Positions 8,606 to 16,448 of a DNA stretch of 45,583 bases are shown here, piece by piece. Each line of letters opens with the position of its first letter. The first letter of the stretch is position 1. The DNA comes from a bacterium (GTDB lineage Bacteria > Lindowbacteria > 2-12-FULL-62-27): the NCBI GenBank assembly GCA_016202645.1, contig JACQOF010000127.1:135714-181296 (forward strand). The letters are read 5' to 3'. The notes beneath the pieces are model-generated. The model saw only the letters and a list, made by a program, of their open reading frames with translations, had not been told where the DNA came from and made no database searches. The position numbers were made by a program, and so were the translations under genes.

Positions 8606-10047
8606 AGTACGAACCCGTGATCGGCCTGGAGGTCCACGTCCAGCTCAAGACCGCGTCAAAAATTTTCTGCTCCTGCTCCACCGAATTCGGCCGGGAACCG
8701 AACCTCAACACCTGTCCCGTGTGCATGGGGCTTCCCGGGAGCCTCCCCGTGCTGAACCGCCGGGCCGTCGACCTGGCGATATCGGCCGCTCTGGCCCTGG
8801 ACTGCCGCATCTCGCCGTTTTTCAAGTTCGACCGGAAGAATTATTTTTATCCCGATCTGCCGAAGGCCTACCAGATATCCCAATACGACCTGCCTCTCGC
8901 CACCGGCGGGCGGCTCGAAATTTCCGCAAACGGATCGTCCCGAAACATCGACATCGAGCGCATCCACATGGAGGAGGACGCCGGGAAACTCGTCCACGCC
9001 GAGCCCGGGCACGGGGTGCCGAAGGGGACGAGTTTTGTCGACTACAACCGCGCCGGCACTCCCCTCATCGAAATCGTCAGCCGGCCGGATTTACGAAGTC
9101 CCGCCGAGGCCCACGCCTACCTCGACGCCCTGAAGCACATCCTCCGGTATCTCGACGTCTCCGATTGTAATATGGAGGAAGGCTCCCTCCGCTGTGACGC
9201 CAACGTGTCGATCCGTCCGGCGGGCGAGACGGCGCTGGGCACCCGGTCGGAACTCAAGAATTTGAACTCTTTTAAATTCGTCGAGAAGGCCATCGAGATC
9301 GAGATCGAGCGGCAGACTGAGGTTCTCGAATCAGGCGGACGGGTCATCCAGGAAACGCGTGGATACGATTCGGCGAAAAACACGACCCATCCCCAGCGCA
9401 GTAAAGAGCAGGCGCACGACTACAGGTATTTCCCCGAACCGGACCTTCCGGGATTCACCGTCACGCCGGACCAGATCGAGCGCTTCCGGAGCGCGTTGCC
9501 GGAACTGCCGGCAGCCCGGCGGCGGCGCTTTCAGACAAAGCTAGGTCTTCCGGCCTACGACGCCGAAGTCCTCACGGCCGAATCCGACACGGCGGATTAT
9601 TTCGAGAAGGTCGTCGGGCTTGGCGCCGACCCCAAAAAAACTTCGAACTTCATCATGACCGAACTTCTGTTCAATCTGAAAACCGCCGGCCTCCCCGCCG
9701 GCCGTTCTCCCGTCACACCGGCGCGGCTTGCGGAACTGCTCAAGCTTCAGGCGGACGGCAAAATCAGCGGCAAGATCGCAAAAGATATTTTTCCGGCGAT
9801 GTTCGAGAAGGGCGTATCGGCGCAGGAGGTCCTCAAGGACCAGAAGATCGAACTGATCGCGGACGCTGGGAGCCTGGACGAGCCGATCCGCCAGGTCATC
9901 TCGGAAAATCCAAAGGCGATCGAGGACCTTCGGGCCGGTAAACTCACAGTCCTTGGATTTTTAGTCGGGCAGGTCATGAAGAAAACGAGGGGCCAGGCAG
10001 ACCCAAAAATTGTGCCCCAGGAGCTCAAAAAGCGTCTCGGGATTTGA
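8602..10047 (+). CDS. gatB: Asp/Glu-tRNA(Asn/Gln) amidotransferase subunit B
   Basis: The 481-residue GatB binds and phosphorylates the misacylated tRNA and completes amide transfer with ammonia channelled from GatA. Visible hallmarks are VIGLEVHVQL at the N-terminus, the zinc-type cysteines in CSCSTEF and NTCPVCMGLPG, YFYPDLPKAYQISQYD, and the C-terminal helical GatB/YqeY tail ending in QELKKRLGI. The start overlaps the gatA stop by ATGA. Having all three subunits together implies an indirect route for Gln-tRNA and/or Asn-tRNA in this organism. Its stop lies just before the flgM regulatory region. Confidence 0.97.
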   Translation: MKYEPVIGLEVHVQLKTASKIFCSCSTEFGREPNLNTCPVCMGLPGSLPVLNRRAVDLAISAALALDCRISPFFKFDRKNYFYPDLPKAYQISQYDLPLATGGRLEISANGSSRNIDIERIHMEEDAGKLVHAEPGHGVPKGTSFVDYNRAGTPLIEIVSRPDLRSPAEAHAYLDALKHILRYLDVSDCNMEEGSLRCDANVSIRPAGETALGTRSELKNLNSFKFVEKAIEIEIERQTEVLESGGRVIQETRGYDSAKNTTHPQRSKEQAHDYRYFPEPDLPGFTVTPDQIERFRSALPELPAARRRRFQTKLGLPAYDAEVLTAESDTADYFEKVVGLGADPKKTSNFIMTELLFNLKTAGLPAGRSPVTPARLAELLKLQADGKISGKIAKDIFPAMFEKGVSAQEVLKDQKIELIADAGSLDEPIRQVISENPKAIEDLRAGKLTVLGFLVGQVMKKTRGQADPKIVPQELKKRLGI

Positions 10048-10098
10048 CACGCGCCCGGGACAGTTTGATATCCTATTGATATTCAGAAGGTTTCCGGC

Positions 10099-10126
10099 TA
10101 AAGTTTTGGGTGAGGGTGGCCGATAA
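10099..10126 (+). promoter_or_regulatory. Sigma-28 (FliA) promoter for flgM
   Basis: TAAAGTTT at 10099-10106 and GCCGATAA at 10119-10126 are exact matches to the -35 and -10 boxes of the flagellar sigma factor. The spacer is 12 bases (11 is usual, or 11 if the first box is shifted one base). The flgM start follows 24 bases later. A TTGACA at 10044-10049 could be part of a second, housekeeping promoter, but its -10 is poor. Confidence 0.85.
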
Positions 10127-10150
10127 AGAGGTATAGAGGAGGTAACGCAC

Positions 10151-10456
10151 ATGGTTGTGGAACCCATTCACGGAGGACAGGAAGTCCAGCGCAGTCAGAA
10201 CATCAAGAATAAGGACGCTGCGAAGCTTAATGAAGCCTCCAAGTCTGGCAAATCAAGTGATTCGGTCGAAATCAGCGGAGCGGCCAAGGCGGCAGCCAGC
10301 ACGAAATCCGCGATTGACGCGGTGCAGGCGGTGCCCGATCTGGTCCGAAGAGACCGAGTGGAGGCAGCGAGAGAGCGAATCCTTGGCGGCGATTATCTGT
10401 CGCCAAAAGTCGTAGACGAAATAGCGGAAAAGATCGCGAATCTACTGATCAAGTAA
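10151..10456 (+). CDS. flgM: Anti-sigma-28 factor FlgM
   Basis: The 101-residue protein matches FlgM, which binds FliA and holds late flagellar genes off until it is exported through the finished hook-basal body. The N-terminal half is low-complexity and probably disordered, with SDSVEISGAAKAA typical of the family. The conserved C-terminal sigma-binding helices are VRRDRVEAARERILGGDYLS and PKVVDEIAEKIANLL. A strong AGAGGAGGT lies upstream of the ATG. It is expressed from its own FliA-type promoter, the usual autoregulatory arrangement, and ends in a terminator. No other confirmed flagellar gene is in the window. Confidence 0.9.
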   Translation: MVVEPIHGGQEVQRSQNIKNKDAAKLNEASKSGKSSDSVEISGAAKAAASTKSAIDAVQAVPDLVRRDRVEAARERILGGDYLSPKVVDEIAEKIANLLIK

Positions 10457-10466
10457 ACAATCCGCA

Positions 10467-10509
10467 GGGCTTTCATGAGATCCGCCAGGGGCGGGCCGCA
10501 TGAAAGTCC
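10467..10509 (+). other. Hairpin in the flgM 3' untranslated region
   Basis: GGGCTTTCATG (10467-10477) can pair with CATGAAAGTCC (10499-10509) around a GC-rich loop that could itself pair (CCGCC/GGCGG). It sits between the flgM stop and the terminator, so it would be in the mRNA 3' end. Confidence 0.5.
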
Positions 10510-10550
10510 GGCTTAATCCATACCATCATATCCTGTTGTTTGTGTTCCAA

Positions 10551-10595
10551 AGAGAGCTTGGGCCGGCGTTTCAATTCCGAGCTCTCTCTTTTTTT
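10551..10595 (+). terminator. Rho-independent terminator after flgM
   Basis: AGAGAGCTTGG pairs with CCGAGCTCTCT (11 positions, one G-T pair) around a 14-base loop. A run of seven T follows at 10589-10595. Confidence 0.9.
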
Positions 10596-10599
10596 GGGG

Positions 10600-10742
10600 A
10601 GCCCCCTACAACCTTCAGATGTCAGGAAAAAAAAAGACCACGGTGGGGCGGTCAAGCGCGGGGGAGAAAAAGTAGAATGATCAGGTTATCAAATGGCCGC
10701 GCTTGCCGTATGCCCCATCGTGGTTCAAATCAGCACTCCAAA
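10600..10742. other. Intergenic stretch with no recognised feature
   Basis: This stretch lies between the flgM terminator and the small minus-strand reading frame. It has a purine-rich patch near 10625-10680 but no convincing gene, RNA or repeat. The GGTTCAAATC near 10723 is not part of a tRNA. Confidence 0.4.
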
Positions 10743-10913
10743 CTAAGCGGAAACATCCACGTTCTGTCCGATGCCTAACGCCGTTTCCTTGGCGCCCGGT
10801 AAATTGGTCGTCGCTTGTTCCGGTGGAAATTCCGGCGGCAGTTTATGCCCCTGAATATCCCGCTGGAAAAGCTTGGATGCCGGCGTCGGGACCTGGACCG
10901 ATGCCACTTCCAT
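10743..10913 (-). CDS. Small 56-residue protein, possible YjfB-type motility protein
   Basis: An uninterrupted frame starts at an ATG (10913) with MEVASVQVPTPASKLFQRDI and ends ALGIGQNVDVSA followed by TAG. The short M-[DE]-[VI]-A-S start and the G-x-N-[VIL]-D-[VI] ending recall the small YjfB-like putative motility proteins, which usually end in LGQNIDI-type sequences. The middle is Pro/Gln-rich and does not resemble them well. A GGTG lies about nine bases before the ATG. It is near flgM but on the opposite strand. Both the reality of the gene and the family link are tentative; that it is a shorter, unrelated secreted or regulatory peptide is equally possible. Confidence 0.45.
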   Translation of the reverse strand: MEVASVQVPTPASKLFQRDIQGHKLPPEFPPEQATTNLPGAKETALGIGQNVDVSA

Positions 10914-11040
10914 AATCCATCACCATCCTGAAATCTCATCGGGCCCGATCGAAGAGGGGGCCCACACCCTCCCGAAACATCAGGTCGTATAGGGGTAAGT
11001 GTTCAGGTAAAGTTTGAGAAAGTCAAATTCTTTTTTGGAT

Positions 11041-12168
11041 TCAGCGCATCCTCAGATAAGGCAGCGGATCCTGCGGCAGGCCGTTCTTGCGGACTTCAAA
11101 GTGCAGGTTCGGGCCGGTGGCCAGGCCTGTGGCACCAATGGCGCCGATCGACTGGCCCTGTTCGACCCGCTGACCGCGGGAGACGCGGGTGGAGGAGAGG
11201 TGGGCATAGCGGGTGGTGAGACCGTTCTTGTGCCGGATGACGATGATCTTGCCGTAGCCCCGCATCCAGCCGACGAAGCTGACCTGGCCGTCCGCCGCGG
11301 AGAAGACCGTCGCGCCGCGGCCGCCACCGATGTCGATGCCTTCGTGAAAAATCCGCCGCTTCTTGATCGGGTGGACCCGAAATCCGAATCCCGAGTTGAC
11401 GGACCGATAGCTGGCCGGCCACAGGAGACCGTCCGGGTTCCGGCGCGCGAGCCGCTGAACGGTCTGAAGCGTCAGGTTCGGGTTGGGCACATAGACGGTG
11501 GCGCCCGCTTTGAGGTCCTTGCCGCTTTTCAGCTGATTGAACGTCAGAATATCCGGGGCGCCAACGGAAAAGCGCCGGCCGACAGACCAGAGCGTCTCTC
11601 CCGTCTTCAGTTTGACTTCGATCACGTCCATATTCGGAATGAGGATCTCCTTGCCAGGCCGCAGATATTTGGGATCCGACATGACGGCGGCGTTCGCCCA
11701 CATGAGGGTCACCGCCCGGATGCCATGCTTCTGCGCCAGGTCCCACGGGTTGTCACCAGGTTTGATCTTGTATTTTTTCAGCCGAAATTCGTTCTTCGTC
11801 AGCGCCGTCGCCGGGGTTTTGACCTCCTCCACCACTTCCTCGATCCGGTCCATGCTGTCCGGCTCGTACTCGTCCGGATCCGAAAGCGGCACACTGCGGA
11901 AACTCGTCAGGACTTCCCGTTGAACCAGCAAGGATTCATCCAATGGAGGGGGGGACGCGAAAGAAAGCCGCTGGACCTGCGATACCGCTAACACGGCGCC
12001 CAAGACGAGCAGGGTGGCCAGACCCCACTTGATTTTCCGGAGGCGCCGCCCCATCCCCCACCCGGACTGGCCCCGCAAACTCTCCTTCTCGCCGGCGTAC
12101 CCCTGCCGGTTCATGCCGGGCGCGCCGGCCGTTTTTCGGGCTGAACGGTGAGCGGAATAAATGAACAC
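11041..12168 (-). CDS. LysM-M23 cell-wall endopeptidase (NlpD/MepM-like)
   Basis: The protein of up to 375 residues has an N-terminal membrane segment (KWGLATLLVLGAVLAVSQ), then two LysM peptidoglycan-binding modules. The first runs from YKIKPGDNPWDLAQKHGI and the second from VKLKTGETLWSVGRRFSV. The C-terminal M23 domain carries FRVHPIKKRRIFHEGIDIG (zinc His and Asp), YAHLS and NLHFEV (HxH). It would cut peptidoglycan peptide cross-links, or activate amidases, in the periplasm. All zinc ligands appear present, so it may be active. Three starts are possible: GTG at 12168, which follows GGAGG-type sequence, and ATGs at 12114 and 12054. The last leaves just a short cytoplasmic tail before the membrane helix. 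It is divergent from the calpain-like gene. Confidence 0.9.
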   Translation of the reverse strand: MFIYSAHRSARKTAGAPGMNRQGYAGEKESLRGQSGWGMGRRLRKIKWGLATLLVLGAVLAVSQVQRLSFASPPPLDESLLVQREVLTSFRSVPLSDPDEYEPDSMDRIEEVVEEVKTPATALTKNEFRLKKYKIKPGDNPWDLAQKHGIRAVTLMWANAAVMSDPKYLRPGKEILIPNMDVIEVKLKTGETLWSVGRRFSVGAPDILTFNQLKSGKDLKAGATVYVPNPNLTLQTVQRLARRNPDGLLWPASYRSVNSGFGFRVHPIKKRRIFHEGIDIGGGRGATVFSAADGQVSFVGWMRGYGKIIVIRHKNGLTTRYAHLSSTRVSRGQRVEQGQSIGAIGATGLATGPNLHFEVRKNGLPQDPLPYLRMR

Positions 12169-12287
12169 GCCTCTCTGCTTCCTCCTTCCCTCTATATAAT
12201 ATATATATCGTCCGGTTCCCTCCCCGGGATGAGCACAGCGGGGGCAGTCAACTTGACAATATTTGTCTGCTGGGAGACCATCCGATC
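12169..12287. promoter_or_regulatory. Divergent promoter region, AT-rich core
   Basis: This region separates the divergent M23 peptidase and calpain-like genes. It contains a TATAAT at 12195-12200 within an alternating A/T run, and a TTGACA at 12254-12259 with no good -10 partner. It probably holds both promoters, but I cannot pin them down. Confidence 0.4.
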
Positions 12288-13991
12288 ATGCCTTTACCAT
12301 CCACATCGCGTGCATCCGCAGGTGACGCTTCCATCCGGCTGGCGTCTGAAATCCTCCTCAGAAAGCGAGATCAACCCCGCCTGACCAGCGGCGAAATCGC
12401 TTTTAAAAAACTCGATGGGCCTTTGTATGTCGACGGTGTCCGCCCCACTGACCCCCGGCAGGGATTTATAGGCGATTGCTATCTGTTGTGCGCCTTTTCG
12501 GCGCTCGCCCGATCACGGCCTCAGCTCGTCGAATCGATGATCCACTCGAACGGCGACGGAATTTATGACATCGCCTTTTACCGGAGGCTGGGTGATGGAA
12601 AATTCCAGCCGGAAACGGTCAGGATAGACGGCAAAATTCCTGTCACAGCCAAAGACGGCCATCCCATCTATGTGCGGACTCTTCCGGATGTTCGCGGCCA
12701 GATGGAAATATGGCCGATGATCGCCGAAAAGGCCTTTGCGGCGTGGAAAGGCGGCTATCACATCATGGGTGAGGGCGGCGCCGTGGAGGACACGCTTGAA
12801 GAACTCACCGGCAAGCCCACCCGCATGCTCTATGTTTCCGAACATCATCCGGAAGTTCTTTGGAAGATGCTGGCGCTGGCAACGCGCGAAAAGTGGCCAA
12901 CCACGGTCTGCACGTGGGGGCGTGTTGAGCGACCGGGCCTGGATGAACTGGGGATGCATCCAAACCACATTCACATTTTTCTTGGCGTCCATGCCCTGCG
13001 CGGCCGGCGAATCGTCTGGCTGCGCGACCCCTTTGACAAACCCACGTGCGGCAAATTGAATCTCCCGGATCCGGACGGCGTCTTCACTCTGTCCTGGGAA
13101 AATTTTCTGGCCTATTTCGGCGAAATTCACATCAACGGCCGGCAAATTTTTGAAATCCCCTCTCCGCCTCATCCTTCGGTCACCATCATGCGGGCCCTGG
13201 AGCGCTCCTATGTATTCCACGCGCTTGATCTGAAGACGCGCCGGACTCTGGCCAGGGATTTCAAGCGCGCCCGGATACCGGCCAACGAATACATTTTCAC
13301 GGCCGGCTCCGCGCCGGATTTTTACTATCTCATCCAATCCGGCGCGGCCGGTGTCGAAGTCCGCGTCAAAGGCTCGGCCAGGAAGCGGCGGGTGGCCGTT
13401 TTGAATGCCGGCGACCAATTCGGAGAAATGGCCTTGATCAACAACTCGCCCCGGGCGGCGGATGTGAAAACCATCACCCCTCTTGTGGTCTACAAGATGG
13501 CCGCGAAGAAATTTCAAAAGTGGATTTCATCCCGGCCCGATATGGTCAGCCGCATTCGCCGCCGGTTCGAGCTGCAGCTCTGGATGCAGAAATGGTCGAA
13601 GCGCCCCATCACGTCGATGTCGCTCGACATGCTGCTCGCCGCCGGGAAAGAGAAATTATACCGGAAGGGCGAAATCGTGTTCCGGCGGGGCGACGTTGCG
13701 GACAGTTTTTATGTAATTCTGGACGGCAGGATCGAGGTTTTTACGAAGGCAGGTCAATCTCTCAAACGAATTAAAATTTTGCACAGCGGCGACATTTTCG
13801 GCGAAGGCGCGGCGCTGAAACGCATGCCGCGGTCGGCGTGGGTGCGGGCGGTGGCCCCATCCAAACTCCTGCGGCTGGACATCGGCGTTGCGGAAAATCT
13901 AATGGAGAGTTTTGAGGTCGTGCAGCGCCAGCTCGAATTTATCGCGCGCCGACGATTCAGACGCCTCAAAAAAGTAAGGGGGCCGCATTGA
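12288..13991 (+). CDS. Calpain-like cysteine protease fused to two cyclic-nucleotide-binding domains
   Basis: In this 567-residue protein, residues 45-290 resemble the calpain (peptidase C2) core. RQGFIGDCYLLCAFSALA holds oxyanion Gln58 and nucleophile Cys64. NHIHIFLGV offers His227, and RIVWLRDPF stands where calpains have RNPWG, so the third triad residue is Asp247 rather than Asn. Residues about 305-430 and 445-560 are two cyclic-nucleotide-binding domains. Their phosphate-binding cassettes are FGEMALINNSPRAADV (Glu380, Arg389) and FGEGAALKRMPRSAWV (Glu506, Arg515), so both probably bind ligand. No signal peptide or membrane helix is seen, and there is no calcium-binding EF-hand. The next gene starts 13 bases after the stop. 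The architecture suggests a cytoplasmic protease switched by a cyclic nucleotide. The substrate is unknown. Confidence 0.8.
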   Translation: MPLPSTSRASAGDASIRLASEILLRKRDQPRLTSGEIAFKKLDGPLYVDGVRPTDPRQGFIGDCYLLCAFSALARSRPQLVESMIHSNGDGIYDIAFYRRLGDGKFQPETVRIDGKIPVTAKDGHPIYVRTLPDVRGQMEIWPMIAEKAFAAWKGGYHIMGEGGAVEDTLEELTGKPTRMLYVSEHHPEVLWKMLALATREKWPTTVCTWGRVERPGLDELGMHPNHIHIFLGVHALRGRRIVWLRDPFDKPTCGKLNLPDPDGVFTLSWENFLAYFGEIHINGRQIFEIPSPPHPSVTIMRALERSYVFHALDLKTRRTLARDFKRARIPANEYIFTAGSAPDFYYLIQSGAAGVEVRVKGSARKRRVAVLNAGDQFGEMALINNSPRAADVKTITPLVVYKMAAKKFQKWISSRPDMVSRIRRRFELQLWMQKWSKRPITSMSLDMLLAAGKEKLYRKGEIVFRRGDVADSFYVILDGRIEVFTKAGQSLKRIKILHSGDIFGEGAALKRMPRSAWVRAVAPSKLLRLDIGVAENLMESFEVVQRQLEFIARRRFRRLKKVRGPH

Positions 13992-14004
13992 GGTGATATC
14001 CTCC

Positions 14005-15267
14005 ATGGAAATCGCGGCGAGATTTGGAACGGACGGGGCGAGTCCACGCGCCGTCCACGATGTCGTCAAAGATCTTCCGATATACGCCGACCGGCCGTTT
14101 TGTCTCACCGACGGAACGGATGGATTTTTGGACGCCCTGCCGTTTATGACGAAGGCCGACTTGCGGCGTTATTTCCCTCACGGGTTCCTGCGGCCGGGAA
14201 CATCATTCGCGTCCCTGATTGCTTCGAAGAAAGTGGAAGTCGTTCGGACGTCCGGCACGAGCAGCGACCGTCTGCAGGTTCTCTGGGATGCCGACTGGTG
14301 GGAACGCCAGGAGGCGGCCGCGCTGAAGTCGCATGCCTACATTGGGCCGCGCATGACAGGCGAGTACACGGAGGCGGTGCTCACCACGCCCCTCTGTTCG
14401 GAGAGCGTATGCAAAACGGGGCCGGCCACCATGGAGGAACGGCGCGTCGACAATCTGCTTTTTCTCAATACCCAGCATGATCCCAGCCGCTGGACCCACT
14501 CCGACCTCGCGCGGATGGCCGACGAGATCGACCGGTTCCGGCCCGCCGCCATCGAGGCTGATCCGGTGTATCTTGCGGTTCTGGCCAGACATCTCCGGGA
14601 CAGCCGCCGGCCCGTTTTCAAATTCGATTGGATCATCCTGACCTATGAATTTGTTTCGGCGATTGACAAAACCGCGATCCGCGGCCTGTTTGGCTGTCCG
14701 GTTTTTGAATTCTACGGCCTGACCGAAGCCGGCGTTTTTTTTCTGGAGTGCCCCAAAGGCCGGCATCATTTCTGCGGCAGTGACTCGGTCGTCGAAGTTT
14801 TTCGCGTGACCGAAGGGGATGACGGATGGCGGGGGTTGCCGGTCAACACGGGCGAGGCGGTGGTCACCACATGGGGAAATTCCGCCGCGCCGCTGCTCCG
14901 GTATCGGACGGGCGACCTCGTGACGGTGGGAGTGGATCGGTGCGCCTGCGGCGCTCCCGGGCCGACAGTGCTCAGTTTTGAAGGCCGAATCCGGGATGTG
15001 ATCAAACTTCCGGATGGAAAAGTTTTCACGCCCCGGCTGATTGACGATACGCTTTTTGGCATCCCGGGTCTGGCCCAATACGTCTGTGTTCAGGAAGGCC
15101 CGGACTCCATGCGGGTGGATTATGTTTCCGACGGCCCGCGCGATCCCGGCGGCGAAATCGTATCCCAGCTGCATTCCATCTTGGGGACCGCGCGCGTCGC
15201 CGCAAGATCGGCGCCGTTTATCACGCCGGAGCAGTCCGGAAAATACAGAACGGCCGTGCCGCTGTGA
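14005..15267 (+). CDS. PaaK-like adenylate-forming enzyme (phenylacetate-CoA ligase family)
   Basis: This 420-residue member of the ANL superfamily activates a carboxylate as an acyl-adenylate and usually passes it to a thiol. Motifs occur in order: VRTSGTSSDR (phosphate loop), FEFYGLTEAG, YRTGDL, FEGRIRDVIKLPDGKVFTP (hinge) and SGKYRTAVPL with the catalytic Lys. A CACGAPGP segment resembles the cysteine pair of PaaK-type enzymes. The ATG at 14005 is preceded by GAGGTGA, which favours it over the GTG at 13993. It lies 13 bases after the calpain-cyclic-nucleotide gene and overlaps the SufS-like gene by one base, so the three are probably co-transcribed. The substrate cannot be read from the sequence; no phenylacetate pathway gene is near. 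Confidence 0.85.
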   Translation: MEIAARFGTDGASPRAVHDVVKDLPIYADRPFCLTDGTDGFLDALPFMTKADLRRYFPHGFLRPGTSFASLIASKKVEVVRTSGTSSDRLQVLWDADWWERQEAAALKSHAYIGPRMTGEYTEAVLTTPLCSESVCKTGPATMEERRVDNLLFLNTQHDPSRWTHSDLARMADEIDRFRPAAIEADPVYLAVLARHLRDSRRPVFKFDWIILTYEFVSAIDKTAIRGLFGCPVFEFYGLTEAGVFFLECPKGRHHFCGSDSVVEVFRVTEGDDGWRGLPVNTGEAVVTTWGNSAAPLLRYRTGDLVTVGVDRCACGAPGPTVLSFEGRIRDVIKLPDGKVFTPRLIDDTLFGIPGLAQYVCVQEGPDSMRVDYVSDGPRDPGGEIVSQLHSILGTARVAARSAPFITPEQSGKYRTAVPL

Positions 15268-16448
15268 TGTCAATCCGTTCCGAATTCCCGATTTTGAACC
15301 AGACCATCCACGGCATGCCGGTGACTTACCTCGACAGCGCATCGACCAGTCTCAAGCCCCGCTGTGTGCTGGAGGCCATTCGAAAATATTACGAAGAGGC
15401 GACGGCCAACGTTCATCGCTCGACCCATCTTTTTGGCGAGACCGCTACACAAGGCTACGAGGACGCGCGAAACAGAGCCGCCCATTTTCTGAACGCGCGA
15501 CCGGACGAAATCGTTTTTGTCCGCAACACCACGGAGGCCGTGAACCTCGTCGCCCTTAGCCTGCGGCTTGAAAAAGACGACGAGATCCTCATCACGCCCC
15601 TCGAACACCACTCCAACCAGCTGCCGTGGGCCTCGAAAGTCAAAGTGGTCTACGTGCCTCTAAGGCCGGACGGCCTGCCCGATTCCTCGCGCCTCGAGGA
15701 TCTCGTGACGCCGAGGACAAAACTGATGGGACTCGGGCTTCTTTCCAACGTCACCGGCACGCGCGGCGACGTCGAAGTCTGGCGGGAAGTGGCGTCGAAG
15801 CGCGGCATCCCATTTCTTTTGGATGCGTCGCAGGCCGGCGGGCACATGCCGATGGATGTCCAAAAGCTGGGGTGCGATTTTCTGGCTTTTTCGGGCCACA
15901 AGGTTTGCGGCCCGTCCGGGATCGGCGTGCTCTGGGGAAAACGCAGCTGGCTGGAACAGATGGCCCCCCCTTTTCTGGGCGGCGGGATGGTGCACGAAAG
16001 CCGGTTGGACGGATACACGGTCAAAGAGGTCCCATGGTGTTTTGAAGCCGGTACGCCGAACGTTGAGGGCGCGATGGGCCTGGCCGCCGCGCTGGAGTTT
16101 CTTGAAAAAATCGGAATGAAAAACGTGGAAGATCATTCGAAAGAACTGGGACGACAGATGTATGACGGATTAAAAGGCAATAGGCAGCTCCGCCTCGTGG
16201 CCGATCAAACTTCGGAACGATACGGCATCGTCAGTTTTTTTGTCGACATCCCCGGCCTTTCCGCCGAAGCCTTCGGACGGATCATGGCGGACACGTACGG
16301 CATTCTCCTCAGCGCCGGAAAACATTGCACGCACCCCTACCACGACCTGATCGGATTTTCCGCGACGGTCCGCGCGTCCACGCACGTGTACACGACGGAG
16401 GACGAGGTCAACCGATTTTTGGATGCGGTCCGGGAAATTACCGGATAG
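15267..16448 (+). CDS. SufS/CsdA-like cysteine desulfurase (class V aminotransferase)
   Basis: This 393-residue PLP enzyme probably removes sulfur from cysteine to give alanine and an enzyme persulfide. Seen are DSASTSLKPR at the start, ANVHRSTHLFGETATQGYEDAR, EHHSNQLPW, the PLP Lys in FLAFSGHKVCGPSGIGVLWG, and GKHCTHPYHD, which supplies the active-site Cys at the group II position. The stop of the PaaK-like gene overlaps its ATG (TGATG), indicating tight coupling. No SufU, SufE, SufB or other Fe-S assembly gene is adjacent, which is unusual for SufS. A dedicated sulfur-transfer role alongside the adenylating enzyme is possible. The 3' end overlaps the convergent ATP-grasp gene by 11 bases. 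Confidence 0.87.
   Translation: MSIRSEFPILNQTIHGMPVTYLDSASTSLKPRCVLEAIRKYYEEATANVHRSTHLFGETATQGYEDARNRAAHFLNARPDEIVFVRNTTEAVNLVALSLRLEKDDEILITPLEHHSNQLPWASKVKVVYVPLRPDGLPDSSRLEDLVTPRTKLMGLGLLSNVTGTRGDVEVWREVASKRGIPFLLDASQAGGHMPMDVQKLGCDFLAFSGHKVCGPSGIGVLWGKRSWLEQMAPPFLGGGMVHESRLDGYTVKEVPWCFEAGTPNVEGAMGLAAALEFLEKIGMKNVEDHSKELGRQMYDGLKGNRQLRLVADQTSERYGIVSFFVDIPGLSAEAFGRIMADTYGILLSAGKHCTHPYHDLIGFSATVRASTHVYTTEDEVNRFLDAVREITG

Noticed and set aside
10716-10745. tRNA-like GGTTCAAATC
   Set aside because: The flanking bases cannot form a T-stem, and no acceptor or anticodon arm can be placed.
10500-10778. Plus-strand frame of 92 codons after flgM
   Set aside because: It runs through the rho-independent terminator and has no ribosome-binding site or recognisable composition.
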